Positions 53,861-64,000 of a stretch of 64,000 nt of DNA are shown here, in pieces. The translations under genes and the position numbers were made by a program. The stretch spans positions 124,001 through 188,000 of the forward strand of contig BPQB01000009.1 in NCBI GenBank assembly GCA_019973155.2, in the 5' to 3' direction. A model generated the notes under the pieces. The model was not told the origin of the DNA, did not search any database, and saw only the letters and a list, made by a program, of their open reading frames with translations. Numbering within the stretch: the stretch's first letter is position 1; every line of letters begins with the position of its first letter. This DNA comes from Phanerochaete sordida. Lineage: Eukaryota; Basidiomycota; Agaricomycetes; Polyporales; Phanerochaetaceae.

Positions 53861-56693
53861 AGCACGGAGATCATTTGGGATTATGGGATATAGGACCGCA
53901 GCCGGGGATGAGTACAGTATGGGATCTATTCCGCTCATACCTCACTCGTTATATATACAGATAATGGCTTCGTCTGAGCGACACGCCAGCCTGGGCGCGA
54001 ATCCCTCTGGACGTCGCACTTTGTATATCGACTCCACATGAACTAATGGGCGGAGCTGACGCAGGCTCGGATTGAGTGTATGCATTGGTCGTCGTGCTGC
54101 GTCTCGAGACAGACTGTTGTGTAGCAAATGCAAATGCGCTACACATAAGCGATGGCTGTACGAACAATGGGCTTACCCTGTCTATCGACCTGAGCTGATT
54201 TTTGTGCACAAAGCATCATGAATTGAGGTGCACAGATGGTAATTAAGTGACGTCGCGACAGGCAGCCATACCACATACCGGCGGAAATGGCGATGAAGCT
54301 CAGAGAAAGTCTGGCGAGGACAGCGACAAATGCTTGTTCGTTACCATGCAATATTGACCGAGACCGTGAAACATTTCGACGAACTGCCAGTCAGTTCGGC
54401 AGGGATGGAGCTACGGTGATTGTCGCGAGCAACTACCACCGAGGAGCGTCCTGATATGACAGGAGATGGACTAAATGTTAATTTCCAGACCCTTCATGAT
54501 AGCCGTAGACCTCTCGGGGGCGCCGCATCTCGCTGCAGGCTGCCACCGCGCCGCACCTCGGCTCGGTGACTGCGCAGCCAGAACCTATCACCAAAAATGC
54601 CTTGCTGCGGCCAGTGAGAATCGCGCGACCTCGCCGTCCGAGAGGGCTCGAGGGGGTGCCATCAACGAAGTTCCGAAAAGGGCATGGCCCCAAACGGGGT
54701 GCGCTCGTGCCTGCGACCGAAAAGGCAGGCAGCCTGCCGTATATGTCGATCGCGCGGCCGCGAGGCAGGGTGCTGGCCATCGGCGCACCACATGCCCGCG
54801 GAGCGGTGTCAGAGCTGTCACTCATAGACGTGGGAACATGCACGCCAGCACCGCACTGTCCGGCACAGTGACGCGCGCGGCGGCCGTTGGGGCGGCGGCT
54901 GCGCCGAGCATTGTATTTTGAAACAGCGTGCCCGCGGGATGACAGCGGCGCGGGCGGCGTCGCTGGGCTGCACGATGGTTGCCACGCCCGCGATGGCGAG
55001 CGTCGCCCGCGCGACCCGCAGGCCCTGGCCGCCGTGAGCCCCGCTGGGCTCGCCCCCCTGCGCTGAGCCTCGCCCGGGCCGCCGAACGGGGCCGCTGCGG
55101 GTGTGCGGCCGAGGCCTGCGCAAAAGGAAGCAGGATGCCCATATGGAGTTTGCAAATTCGGGGCGTGGCGGCGGCGCAGCAGAGGGAGCATGCGGCGGCG
55201 GCGCCACGCTGGCGTGCGGCGCTCGCGGCGGGGAGCGTGACCCCGTTCGGCCGCACTGGCCCCGTCCGCGCGCCGTTTCGGGTCGCGGCTCCCAGCGAGG
55301 ACAAGGCAGGCGTGCGTGGCAGAGCGCACCGCGCGGCGAATCACATGCGGGCCGCTGATGCGTGCGGGGCGTGCGATTGGGCGTGCGCAAAGAGGGTTGC
55401 AGAGGCGTCCGCATGCGGGCTCGAGAAGAGGGAGTGCGCGCTTGGGCACAGCCAGCGTGCCGTCCGAGCGAGGAATTACCAATGGCGAGAGAACGGCGGT
55501 GGGCTGCTGACCGCGGGCGGTGGGAGCGAACGGTGGGCAGAGTGCCCATGAGAGGATAAGCCGGCGGGGATCGTCTGCGGGCGATGTTCCAGGCACGGTG
55601 CGCGGCCTTGTCCAAGTGCCCGTCAGGCTCACGGCTCGCGAGATTGCATCCGCGCACGCTGCGTCATCCCGTGCGCGCACTCGCGGTGAGAGTCTCTGGG
55701 AGTCACCTTGGGCTTGTCCTTGCCCGCTGCCCTGTGCCCCGCTGGGACGTGCTGCGCGCAGTCGGTCCTCGTCGGGACTGCACCCGCAACTCAGTCATGC
55801 TCCCACCTGGGCATGCCGCCCCAGCTCGCCGAATCGGGCCCTCGGCAGCGCTCGGGGTGCGTGACAGGTGCCTGGGTAGACTGATGTGGCGCGGGTCACG
55901 CGTGAGAAAATGCCGCTTTAGGGCAGGCAATAGGCGCTCACGGGCAAGCCACGCTGCAAGCGTTGGGGCATGCACGCCGCAAGAGCTGAGCAGAGCGGGC
56001 GAGGTGACTGCCCCGAACGTGCGCAGGCGACCCACAGCGACGCCGCGCGGGCGCCGGGGGCGGCGATCCCAATGAGAAGGGCTGGGCGGGAGGCGATAAG
56101 ATATGGCAATGTCGGGGAATGTGCGGAGTTTCAATGAGCCGGCACAGGCCGGGAGAACGCCGTCAGCGAACCGAATTTTGCGCTATAAGACGAATCGGGA
56201 CGGGCTCGCTCGTTCTTGCCTCCTTTCCTCTTCGAGTCGTTTTCTCCCCATTTCTGGTAGCGACACTCGCCCGCTCCCCCTTCCCATTCCGTACACACCA
56301 CCGACGACCGACTCATTGCTCGCATCCTCGACCTCCCCGTGGTCCACAACGCCCTCGACAACGTCTCTGAATACGACGAGGCCCTCGACGCCGACGATAT
56401 CGACGCGTACACGTCCAGTTCAACCCCGCGAACAAAGCGCGAGTCCAAATCAGGTACGCCCGCCGTCGGCGACGCTTTCGACGCGATGAGCGGCTGCTGA
56501 CCCTTCAGCGACGTGCAGAAAGGCTCGGCATAGCATATTGAACGTTGCAGACAAAGCCCAAAACCAGTTCCAACGCCTCCAGTTGACCCCACTCTCCCCT
56601 GCACCACTGCCCTTGTACTAGTGGTCCTTGCAGACGTTCCTACCCCTTCCCAGAACACCTTTACCCCCCACAACGACCCTTTCAAAACGAACC
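53861..56693. other. 2.8 kb non-coding region, strongly GC-rich from about 54.9 to 56.1 kb
   Basis: No gene supported. The first kilobase is ordinary composition. The second part is extremely GC-rich, with long open frames on both strands, including 400 codons at 54478-55680 (minus) and 190 at 54979-55551 (plus), all Arg/Ala/Pro-rich and without any ordered motif. The last 500 bp, next to the MADS-box gene, are pyrimidine-rich like a fungal core promoter and 5' UTR; GTACGC near 56453 could be the donor of a 5' UTR intron. Confidence 0.45.
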
Positions 56694-57803
56694 ATGCCCG
56701 ACTCGACGACACCCAACAAGCGCCAGCGCCTCGACCCCATTGACCCGGCAGCGGGCGCAGTTAGCGAAGATGCCTTTGTACAGGACCGCGACGCGATGGA
56801 CGGCAGCGGAGAGGACGATGACGACGAGGACAAGCCGAAGGACAAGAAGGCCGGCCGCAGGAAGATCAAAATCGAGTTCATTCAGGACAAGAGCAGGCGT
56901 CACATCACGTTCTCGAAGAGAAAGGCAGGAATCATGAAGAAGGCGCGTCGCGTCGCTTCTGCTTGCCCTTTATACTCATGCTGACATCGCTTCCCTATCC
57001 AGGCGTACGAACTCTCGACGCTCACCGGCACGCAAGTGCTCCTCCTTGTCGTCTCCGAGACCGGGCTCGTCTACACCTTCACCACCGCGAAGCTCCAACC
57101 GCTCGTCACCCAGCCCGAGGGCAAGAACCTCATCCAGGCATGCCTGAACGCGCCCCACGGCCAGCTGCCATCGTCCATGCCTGTCGGTACACCCCTCGGG
57201 CGCCAGTCGGGACCCATCCCCGGCCCCCCACACTCGCCGTCGCAGCCGGCACCGCCCCCGAACGTCCCGGGCGGGCTCTCCATCGGCGGCAAGGACGAGG
57301 AGGGCGGTGAAAACGAAGGCCAGGACCCGAACGCAGGTGCCGGCGACGCGCAGGACGGCGACCGCAGCTCGCGCAAGCGGCGCCGCGCGTCTTCAACCAC
57401 GACTGCGCCAAACGCGCGCGGAGCAGCACAGCCCACGCCGCCTCCGCCTCCCCCGTCGTCGAACGCGCCGTCAAACGCCGCACAGCAGGCCGCGCCGCAG
57501 AGCCAGCAGACGTCGCCGCACGCGCGGCAGCCCGTGCCGCTCCCGAACCCGCTCGCGATGGGCGGCGCGCCGCAGCAGCAGGGCCAGATGCAGCCGCAGT
57601 CGCCGAGCTACGGCGCGTACCCCGGCGGGGACCCGAACACGGCGATGTACCCTGGCTACGCCGGGCAGCCGCCCGCCGCGCCGCAGGGCGGGCCGTACTA
57701 CGTGCCCCAGCCGCCTGCGCCTGGCCACGAGCAGCCGCAGCCGGGCATGACCTGGGGCCCGGCGCCCGGCGTGCAGCAGAACAGCCACTACGGCCGGCGG
57801 TGA
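56694..57803 (+). CDS. MCM1: SRF-type MADS-box transcription factor (Mcm1-like)
   Basis: Nuclear DNA-binding regulator that recognises CArG-like boxes; the Mcm1/Umc1 class acts in cell cycle and mating-type-dependent transcription. Exons 56694-56942 and 57003-57803, 349 residues. An acidic leader (EDDDDEDKPKDKKA) is followed by the MADS domain at residues 54-110: GRRKIKIEFI, DKSRRHITFSKRKAGIMKK, then after the intron AYELSTLTGTQVLLLV and SETGLVYTFTTAKLQP. The SAM-like extension (PLVTQPEGKNLIQACLN) is SRF-type. The C-terminal 200 residues are Gln/Pro/Gly-rich, as in other fungal Mcm1 proteins, with a basic SSRKRRRAS patch. The intron, which splits KK from AYEL in the domain, must begin with GC (GCGCGT) to preserve the conserved sequence; see findings. 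Confidence 0.95.
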
Positions 57804-58592
57804 TGAGGATGGGTGGAGGCTAGGTTGGAGGATGGCGTGTCGTGCTTGAGGTTATGGCGCGTGCGCGCGCGCGTCGCGGATGGGTGGTGGAAGGCCGCGC
57901 CCTGGCGTCGCCTGGTGTCGCGTCGTTCGCACCGTGTCTTGTTTCTCTCCCCTTGTGTTTCCCAGTCTGTTCTGCATCATGCGTTGTCGTGTTCTCCCCG
58001 GCGGTCTCATAAACGCTCTCTCCCCGCTCCCGCCCGCATACCATTCTTGCTCTCTTCTGTCTCGTGTTGTAGCTCGCGTCCGTCGCGCCTCTGTTCTCGT
58101 GCCCCTGCGTGTTCCCGTTATTTCTTCCCTCCATTATTCCTCTGCCAGCGTGCACGCCGTACCCCGCGCGCGGCTCTCTCCGGCCCCGCTTCTTGCAACC
58201 CGGCTCGTTCTACAGTATCTAGTCTAGTGCAAAGTGTACCAAGCAGTTTACGACGTGTCACGACCCTCGTATTGCGAATGTATCAGTATTATCAGCCGCT
58301 CTGCTCGACGGTCGCGTGACACCGGCATTTTTTCTCTGGCGCGTCGCGCGCCGCTGCGTCCGAGCCCTCAAAGTTCCGGCGCACAAGCAAGCATCTGTGC
58401 AGATGGTGTCGCATTCCTGCCTCTTCTGAGCTCACACCGTGCCCCCGGGACGCGGACACATTGCTTCGGATGTCACGACGCATACAATTTCAGGGCTTCG
58501 CGTACAGACTGGGTGGGCTCGCGCCTAAATAGCCTCGGGGCGCGCTGCGCGGTGACATAGCCGGGGCTTCTGCGCGGTGCGTGCCTTCCTTT
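57804..58592. other. Convergent intergenic region
   Basis: 3' flanks of the MADS-box (plus) and thioredoxin (minus) genes. From about 57930 to 58230 it is pyrimidine-rich (CT-rich), probably 3' UTR; overlapping frames there are low-complexity and not called. Confidence 0.4.
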
Positions 58593-59107
58593 TTACGCCT
58601 GGGTGCTCGCGAGGAGTTGCTACGCAGCGGAAACGGACGTGAGCAGGGGCGGCAGGGCGCAGAGGGCGCAGGACGCACCTGGAGCGCGGCGGGGTTCGCG
58701 CCGACGACCTCCTTCACCTTCTGGCCGTTCTTGAACAGGATGAACGTCGGCATCTGCAGCAGAGCGTAGCGCACACGGGGTCAGCACGCATGCACACGCG
58801 CGGGGGAAAGAGGGCGACGCACGGCGCGGATGCTCAGCTCCTGCGAGATCGCCTCGGCGGCATCGACGTCGATCTTGTAGAACTCGACCGCGGCGAACTG
58901 CTCGGAGAGCTTCTCGAAGATCGGGCTGATGACCTTGCACGGGCCGCACCACTGCGCCCAGAAGTCGAACACGGTGTACGTGTCCTTCGCGATCTGCGGG
59001 GCGCGGGCGCACGCGGGTGGGGGTCAGCAGCGGGCTGCGCGCGCGCGGGCAGGCGGACGCACGATGCTGTGGAACTCGGCGATGTCGGAGATGGGGGTGA
59101 CGGGCAT
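58593..59107 (-). CDS. Thioredoxin
   Basis: Small dithiol-disulfide oxidoreductase of the cytosol. Exons (minus): 59063-59107, 58823-58993, 58679-58753, 58593-58619; 105 residues, the usual length. Start MPVTPISDIAEFHSI. Active site FWAQWCGPCK at residues 26-35 with both cysteines (31 and 34), the buried Asp in VFDFWAQ, the cis-Pro loop as MPTFILFKNGQKV at the start of exon 3, and a short tail QLLASTQA. Intron 2 cuts exactly before the cis-Pro loop methionine. No targeting sequence is visible, so it is probably the cytosolic form that reduces peroxiredoxins, ribonucleotide reductase and methionine sulfoxide reductase. It is the free-standing counterpart of the thioredoxin domain fused at 14390-16863. 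Confidence 0.95.
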
Positions 59108-59728
59108 GGCGGCGCGCGGGGTGTGTGTGGTGGGCGAGGGGGCTAGGATGCGGTGCGGGACGAGCAGACGTGGACGGAGAGAAAAGATGATCGGCGACAA
59201 GACCGAAAGGAGATGCGGCGATCAGGCGCCCGCCTTGTGGCGTGCTTTTGTCGCGCTTTCTTACCAAGACACTGCCCCCTCGGGCACCTACCAAGACTCT
59301 CAAAAGATAAGCATGAGTGGTGAGTGTATTTTCTAAACTTATATCAGTGGTACAGGTCATTCGGGGCCAGACTAAGACCCATTTTCTCAACAGCGTGTAG
59401 TACAAGGACAACCTAAAGACTATCAAACAAAACGGTAGATAAGACGTCAGATAATTTCGACATCAGCAGTGCTGCGACCGCCGACCACGGCCAGGGCCGA
59501 TGCATGGCTCGGAGAGCGAGGCGTCGACGCTGCTGCCCGAACCGCGAGCACAAATTACCGTCAGTATCGCGCACCCGGCGTTCTGTCCGGCGCCATGCAT
59601 TCGCGGCTGAGTGAAAGTCGGCAATGCTGCTGCTTTGTGCATGGGCACGCCGTGAGCGTCGAAAATTGCACGGCTGGGGAGCTACTCACCTATCATGCCG
59701 GTCGCCAATGAGACTCGTAATGTCCTCA
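59108..59728. other. Intergenic
   Basis: Promoter of the thioredoxin gene and 3' flank of the minus-strand F-box gene. Short frames only; no motif. Confidence 0.4.
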
Positions 59729-61366
59729 TCAGAGATCGACGCTAGCATTGGGGGCGACACGATCCAAGTCGCAAACGACTTCTTGAGCGACGCTCTGCAA
59801 CTCGTTGACGTCGGCCTGGGTCAGCACGGTCTCGACGATGACGATACGCGATAGCAGTAGCCCAGCGTTCTTGCGCGTGCGGAGGACCTTGCAGTATCTG
59901 GAAACTGGGTCCCTCTCGGATGAATTTGGGTTCCTCGGGGTATGCTGCATACGCTGGAGATTGCGGAGGAAGAGGACCTCTAACTTGGGAAAGGCAGCTG
60001 CACAACTCTGATCGGACCCATTGATGGGGTTTGTGGGTGCGTCCACTGATCCAGCGAGTGCGTTGAGGGCCCACAAGTGGGAGGAAGGTGGACCAAAGAG
60101 CCCGAGCTCGCGTAGGTTGGGCATGCTCTCCTGCAAAGCGTGCCAATGCCCGCTGTTGAATCCTTCGAGATCGAAGAATGCAGAACAAACATCGGATAAT
60201 GGTAGGGCGCGGCATACGGTCTCAGAGAAGCTTTTGCTCGCTGAGGCCGGATCTGGTAGGCCCTCCGTGGCGACCTGGATGATGAGGGGAACGGACTGTG
60301 ACGCAAGTGAGTCTGTGACGTGAGACGACAGAACGTCGACACCTTGGTGCATTGTCCAGGCTTCAACACCAAGCTGGGTGACACGAAGCGATTGTAGACG
60401 ATGGACGGGGCGCTTGGAATCTGGATCGGATGCAAAGGTTGATGTGAGAGAGCTCACGCAGCGCGCCACCTGGTCGTGATTTGGATAGGATGTTGGGAAA
60501 GTGATACTGATGTGGGCGTCTCGAGGAAAGGAGACATGTTCGAGAAGGAAGTGGGTGCCCAGCGGTTCATCGTACACATTGAGGGAGTGTAAGCAGGGAA
60601 GTCGGACCTGGATATCTTCGGTTCTGCTCGGCTCCGGGAGGACGTTCCTAAGCTCAAGGAACTGAAGTTTGGTCATGCTCTTGAGAATGCCGAGAAGCCT
60701 GGGAAAACTCTGGTTGAGCCGACGATCCCTGACGTGAGGGAGGTGGTATGTTAAGTGCGTTAGGGTTGTGGAGAACATGTTACTTGTCCATGTCACTGGT
60801 ATGTCCACAAGCTCGACATGCGTCAAGAACGGCATGTCCAGGGTATCAAAGGGGGTCGGACAGGGGATATACTCGACAGGGGATGTGCATCGGAGTGTTA
60901 CTGAACATAGGAAGGGGGCAGAGTTCACGGGAGTGGTGGCTTCATGAAGAAAGCGATAGTGGTTCCAGTCGATAGAGCGTGTGCGAGGCAGCTCAGCAAG
61001 GAGCGAAATAATCGGGTTGATGATGGGAGTAGAGCCGTCGGGGATGACTACATCTAGAGCGGCTTGCTGAGAGCGCGACAACATGTTGACCGTCCACTCG
61101 AAGGAGGTGGCGCAAATCTGGGCCCAGAGCGCCAGACAGCGCGAGGCAACCTCATGCCAGCGACGGCAGACGCGCAAGACTTGGGTCCATGAGCGGTCCC
61201 CAGCGCGCCAGCTGGACGACTGGTGCAAGAATATTTCGACCAGAAGTTCGTCGGGAAGTCGTCCAACAGGTGCGAACTCGTTCAGGCGTTGCTTGGCAGC
61301 AGCGATCTGAACTTCCCACTCTGCGACAGATGCGAGTATCTGCGCCTTCTCTACCTCGATATCCAT
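59729..61366 (-). CDS. F-box protein, single exon
   Basis: Intronless open frame of 545 residues from the ATG at 61366 (MDIEVEKAQILASV). The longest frame begins a few codons earlier at TTG, so the ATG was chosen. An N-terminal helix (EWEVQIAAAKQRLNEF) precedes the F-box: PVGRLPDELLVEIFLHQS, then VLRVCRRWHEVASRCLALWAQI, with the consensus Cys-Arg-Arg-Trp and Leu-Trp. The rest is an LRR-like solenoid (MPFLTHVELVDIPV, MTKLQFLELRNVLP, LPCLHSLNVYDEP, MPNLRELGLFGPP, FPKLEVLFLRNLQRM). It is typical of SCF receptors in Agaricomycetes; the substrate is unknown. Its architecture is close to the F-box proteins at 30979 and 36894. Confidence 0.88.
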   Translation of the reverse strand: MDIEVEKAQILASVAEWEVQIAAAKQRLNEFAPVGRLPDELLVEIFLHQSSSWRAGDRSWTQVLRVCRRWHEVASRCLALWAQICATSFEWTVNMLSRSQQAALDVVIPDGSTPIINPIISLLAELPRTRSIDWNHYRFLHEATTPVNSAPFLCSVTLRCTSPVEYIPCPTPFDTLDMPFLTHVELVDIPVTWTSNMFSTTLTHLTYHLPHVRDRRLNQSFPRLLGILKSMTKLQFLELRNVLPEPSRTEDIQVRLPCLHSLNVYDEPLGTHFLLEHVSFPRDAHISITFPTSYPNHDQVARCVSSLTSTFASDPDSKRPVHRLQSLRVTQLGVEAWTMHQGVDVLSSHVTDSLASQSVPLIIQVATEGLPDPASASKSFSETVCRALPLSDVCSAFFDLEGFNSGHWHALQESMPNLRELGLFGPPSSHLWALNALAGSVDAPTNPINGSDQSCAAAFPKLEVLFLRNLQRMQHTPRNPNSSERDPVSRYCKVLRTRKNAGLLLSRIVIVETVLTQADVNELQSVAQEVVCDLDRVAPNASVDL

Positions 61367-63014
61367 CGCAATCTGTGTCAAATTAACTGCAGCACGAGCA
61401 GGTTGAGGGTCTGACTTTCGTACCCAATGATGATACTGAGCCTCAAGCGATCACAGGCCGGCAAGAGGAAATCGTACCCTGTGAAGTCGATTTGAGATGG
61501 CGGGCAGAGAAAGAACCGAACTGGGCGTACTCTGGAAGCCATGATAGCATTTGCGATGGATAGCACATGACGCGGAACCTAAGCTGGCGGCGTGAGCCCT
61601 TCTTCCCTTCGCGCGCCGTCTCCTTGATTCGTCAGTGTCGCGGGCAGACAAATATTCTGGCCTGGCAAGACTCCGGAAAGTACATCACGAGCAGACATGG
61701 CATAGCCAGTGCATCTGAGAAGAGCTGCTTTTGACTGTAGGGATTGCATGCGAACTTTGCGAAGTTGCTTGTGAAAGTTCGGGGCAAGAGCTGTCACGTG
61801 CGCCCCCGCCGGCAGCGCGCTGCGTCCGCAGACTCCGCACTCTCGAGGCTTGTTTCCGACTACCACCTTCCGTAACGGCTGCCCAACGCAACCACAATTT
61901 CAACCACGCTATTTACCCTGGAGATCTTACCCACACGTCCAGACGGCCATGTATCTCGATTTCGACGCTGTGGACTCTGAAAAAGGTATTCAAGTCGCCG
62001 CGAGCGAGTGCACCGACGTGAGCTGGTTTTTGATCAGGCAACCTAGGCTGCACTCATCGTTTTTGTCAGAAGCTGACCATGTGCTAAGTGCAACGAGCGT
62101 GCTAGGTCAATCGTCGCGCTATCCGTCAGCGAGCACGCCTTCGACCTAGTACCAAATATCGCAGAAGACCACATCTGGAGAAGCGCAAGTCCAGCAGCCC
62201 CTTCGACCCACTGTGTCGCCACTGTCGTCCCTCGCTTCTTTCTCTGAGTCGTCTCCCAGGTCTGTAGCTCACGGCGTACCTTCAGGGCCGATGCGCGGCG
62301 CCGGGTCCCGTATACGCGAGCTCGATGCCGCACACGGGCCCCAAATCGTGCCTTGGGGCGTACAGGTACGTACTACTGGCGCATGGACGAGATATCTCCG
62401 AAGGAATCCATCGCGAACTATTGGATTCCGCCGGATGAAGAACGACTTGGGTTTCGCCCTGACTCGACGGTAGCTTGTTCACCTCCGCTCTACTCAGACA
62501 ATCTGGATTTTCTAGCTAGTCCACGGTCTATGTCGTCTTCTGGGCAGCAAACGCTCTATCAGTACCGTCTCGCGCAATCGCAGCGCGCCTCGTCTCGGCG
62601 CTGTACGAGCTGGCAGCCCAGCGCAGAGAAGAATATGTCGTGCTGACCATCTCGTATCCATGGGACGATTATTCTATCATTTGTAAAGCATTCGAGTACT
62701 GTCTCTGCGAGAATTTATATCTTCTGCCAGACCTTTCGCTGCGCGGCGCGTGCTCATCGATTTGGCGGGCTGGGCGAGGTGCAGTCCTGAGTCAATCAAG
62801 TCATTCTGTCTAAGCTCCGCCTCGACACCTCTCCAACTCGAACTCGAGAGTCGACAGTAATAATATCATTGGAGTAACTACGAGAACATGAGAAATACAT
62901 GTGTACGTGATTCAGAGCGTATCGGATGGGATCATGAGCAATTCGTGATACCAGAAGCCTAGGTCATGGCAGGACGTCGTTGTTGGATACAGAGGGGACA
63001 AGAGCATGGTGAAC
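61367..63014. other. Gene-poor stretch with weak coding hints
   Basis: Plus-strand frames between about 61950 and 62650 look partly protein-like (MYLDFDAVDSEKG near 61951; RSIVALSVSEHAFDLVPNIA near 62105; MDEISPKESIANYWIPPDEE near 62383), as if a small spliced or decayed gene were present, but I could not join them with consistent splice phases. No family recognised. The last 300 bp are the 3' flank of the Argonaute gene. Confidence 0.3.
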
Positions 63015-64000
63015 TCAGGAGAAATACATGTTGAAGTGCATCTTCCCGTTCAGCCGCTGGAAGTGTCGCTTGTACTGGTCCAGCTTGTCCTCGGGCTCCG
63101 CAGACGCCTCTGTCGCGGTGAACGCGTCGGACGTGTTGTTCAGGTTCAGCGCTGGGTCGTAGTGGTTCCACGCCCGCTCGCAGACGATGTCGGCATCTAG
63201 CGCACGCATAAGTATTTGCAAGACAGCCAGCAGAGGGCCACGTACAGTAGACGGGCGCAGGGATCGAGACCGACCGCGTGCTGCGCGCGTAGACGTGGCA
63301 AAGGGCGAAGCACAGCGCCTGCAGCGCGTCGGACCTGCACGATGACATGAGAGTGCAGCATACTGAGAAGAAGGCAACACGCACTGGAAGTTGTTCTCGT
63401 CGTAGAGGACATTGTAGTGCGCCGAGCGCGACGTGCCGAGCAGGCCGCCGTGGGACTGCAGGTAGTAGTCAAACTCGATCGGACTGACGATGTCGGTGTC
63501 AACGACGGTGCCAGCGGGGACATTCTCGCTCGCGTCATGGCGCGACCCGTCGGCGGGGGCGAAACGGGCGTGGTGGCGCTTTCCGACGACGACGAGAGTT
63601 ATGGCTGGATTCATCCCGAGACTGGCGCACGCGGCTGCAGAACGGAAGATCCCATCAGATATGGCGTGCGAGCGGCGGGCCAAACGCACCTTTGATACGC
63701 GGAAGCTCTGTGAAGGACTTTCGTTAGGATATCCGGGTTGGCAGGGGAAATACGGGCATACCTATGTCAAGGACCTGCTGAAACTGGCCTTCGGAGACGC
63801 CGTCTACGAGCGTGATGAGGTCGATGCCAGTGTTCGAGAGAGACAGCCGGCTTACCTCGGAAGAATATAAGCCGCTTGGGATCAAGATTTCCAGGCCGCT
63901 TCTCGATTTCTTTTCCATATTTCTTGTATCTCTCCAGTAGAGTCTGAAGCGATATTAGCATGTATCACGAGGATTCACGGCGACGTCAGTTAGGCATGAG
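63015..64000 (-). CDS. Argonaute protein, C-terminal PIWI domain (partial)
   Basis: Small-RNA-guided effector of RNA silencing; only the 3' end of the gene is in the window, 5' part beyond the right edge. Exons (minus): 63856 to beyond 64000, 63762-63803, 63690-63707 (18 nt), 63385-63634, 63246-63334, 63015-63196; all junctions in frame. PIWI-domain blocks: [20 protein letters not shown] (RDG Asp is a catalytic-tetrad residue), [102 protein letters not shown]. The residue aligning with the last tetrad position (His in human AGO2, in YYAH) is Asp here (YYAD), the DEDD variant usual in fungi. The C-terminus [11 protein letters not shown] is the usual Argonaute end (MYF). Very confident identification. 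Confidence 0.95.

Noticed and set aside
54478..55680. 400-codon open frame on the minus strand
   Set aside because: Arg/Ala/Pro-rich throughout, overlapped by long frames on the opposite strand, no domain-like segment; best explained by very high GC content.
56943..56951. Nine extra bases encoding Ala-Arg-Arg in the MADS domain
   Set aside because: Would disrupt an invariant KK-AYEL segment; a GC donor explains the sequence better, though transcript proof is missing.
1..64000. tRNA or rRNA genes, CRISPR arrays, bacterial operons, intact transposons
   Set aside because: I looked for B-box-like GGTTCGANNCC words, regularly spaced repeats, transposase or reverse-transcriptase motifs and long terminal repeats and found none I could support by eye.

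Overview
This window is nuclear DNA from a filamentous basidiomycete, most likely an Agaricomycete (mushroom or polypore class). I infer this from dense genes on both strands, introns of about 45-60 nt with GTRNGT donors (mostly phase-conserving and easy to close by hand), GC-rich coding DNA, and fungal or basidiomycete-typical families: a CYP53-type P450, a large SAM-methyltransferase-like protein of the kind common in Agaricomycetes, F-box/LRR-like proteins with an N-terminal coiled coil, DUF6533-type membrane proteins and a PPPDE-thioredoxin-PUL fusion. Exon structures below were assembled by hand from GT/AG (twice GC/AG) junctions that keep frame. They are predictions, not transcript-supported.

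Left third (1-24.9 kb), mostly conserved housekeeping genes: partial CYP53-like P450 (-), SNIP1/Pml1-type FHA protein (+), carnitine acetyltransferase with a C-terminal peroxisomal AKL tripeptide (-), phosducin-like protein (+), one weak hypothetical (-), arrestin-like protein (-), PPPDE-thioredoxin-PUL fusion (+), a Gln/Pro-rich protein with an H1/H5-like winged helix (+), a protein with two beta-prism-like D-I-N-G-G repeats (+), and the AMPK/SNF1 beta subunit with an N-myristoylation signal and an unusually long intron (-).

Middle (26.9-46.1 kb), an accessory-looking stretch: a 14-exon methyltransferase-like gene, then F-box and multi-pass membrane protein genes in alternation (F-box, DUF6533 membrane protein, F-box, F-box, second membrane protein), ending in a tandem pair of paralogous small membrane proteins I do not recognise (43.8-46.1 kb).

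Right third (46.1-64 kb): 3.5 kb without a convincing gene, a C2H2 zinc-finger regulator, a second tandem pair of unrecognised paralogues (50.9-53.9 kb; the second copy carries an apparent 1-nt frameshift), a 2.8 kb very GC-rich region in front of an SRF-type MADS-box gene (Mcm1-like), a classical thioredoxin, a fourth F-box gene, and the 3' end of an Argonaute gene (PIWI domain) running off the right edge.

The genes do not form one pathway. Functional themes are nutrient and carbon signalling (AMPK beta, arrestin, carnitine shuttle), protein turnover (four F-box proteins, PPPDE-PUL), redox (thioredoxin), splicing (SNIP1/Pml1) and RNA silencing (Argonaute). The best candidates for undescribed biology are the two lineage-specific tandem paralogue families. 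No tRNA, rRNA, CRISPR array, intact transposon or bacterial-type operon was seen.
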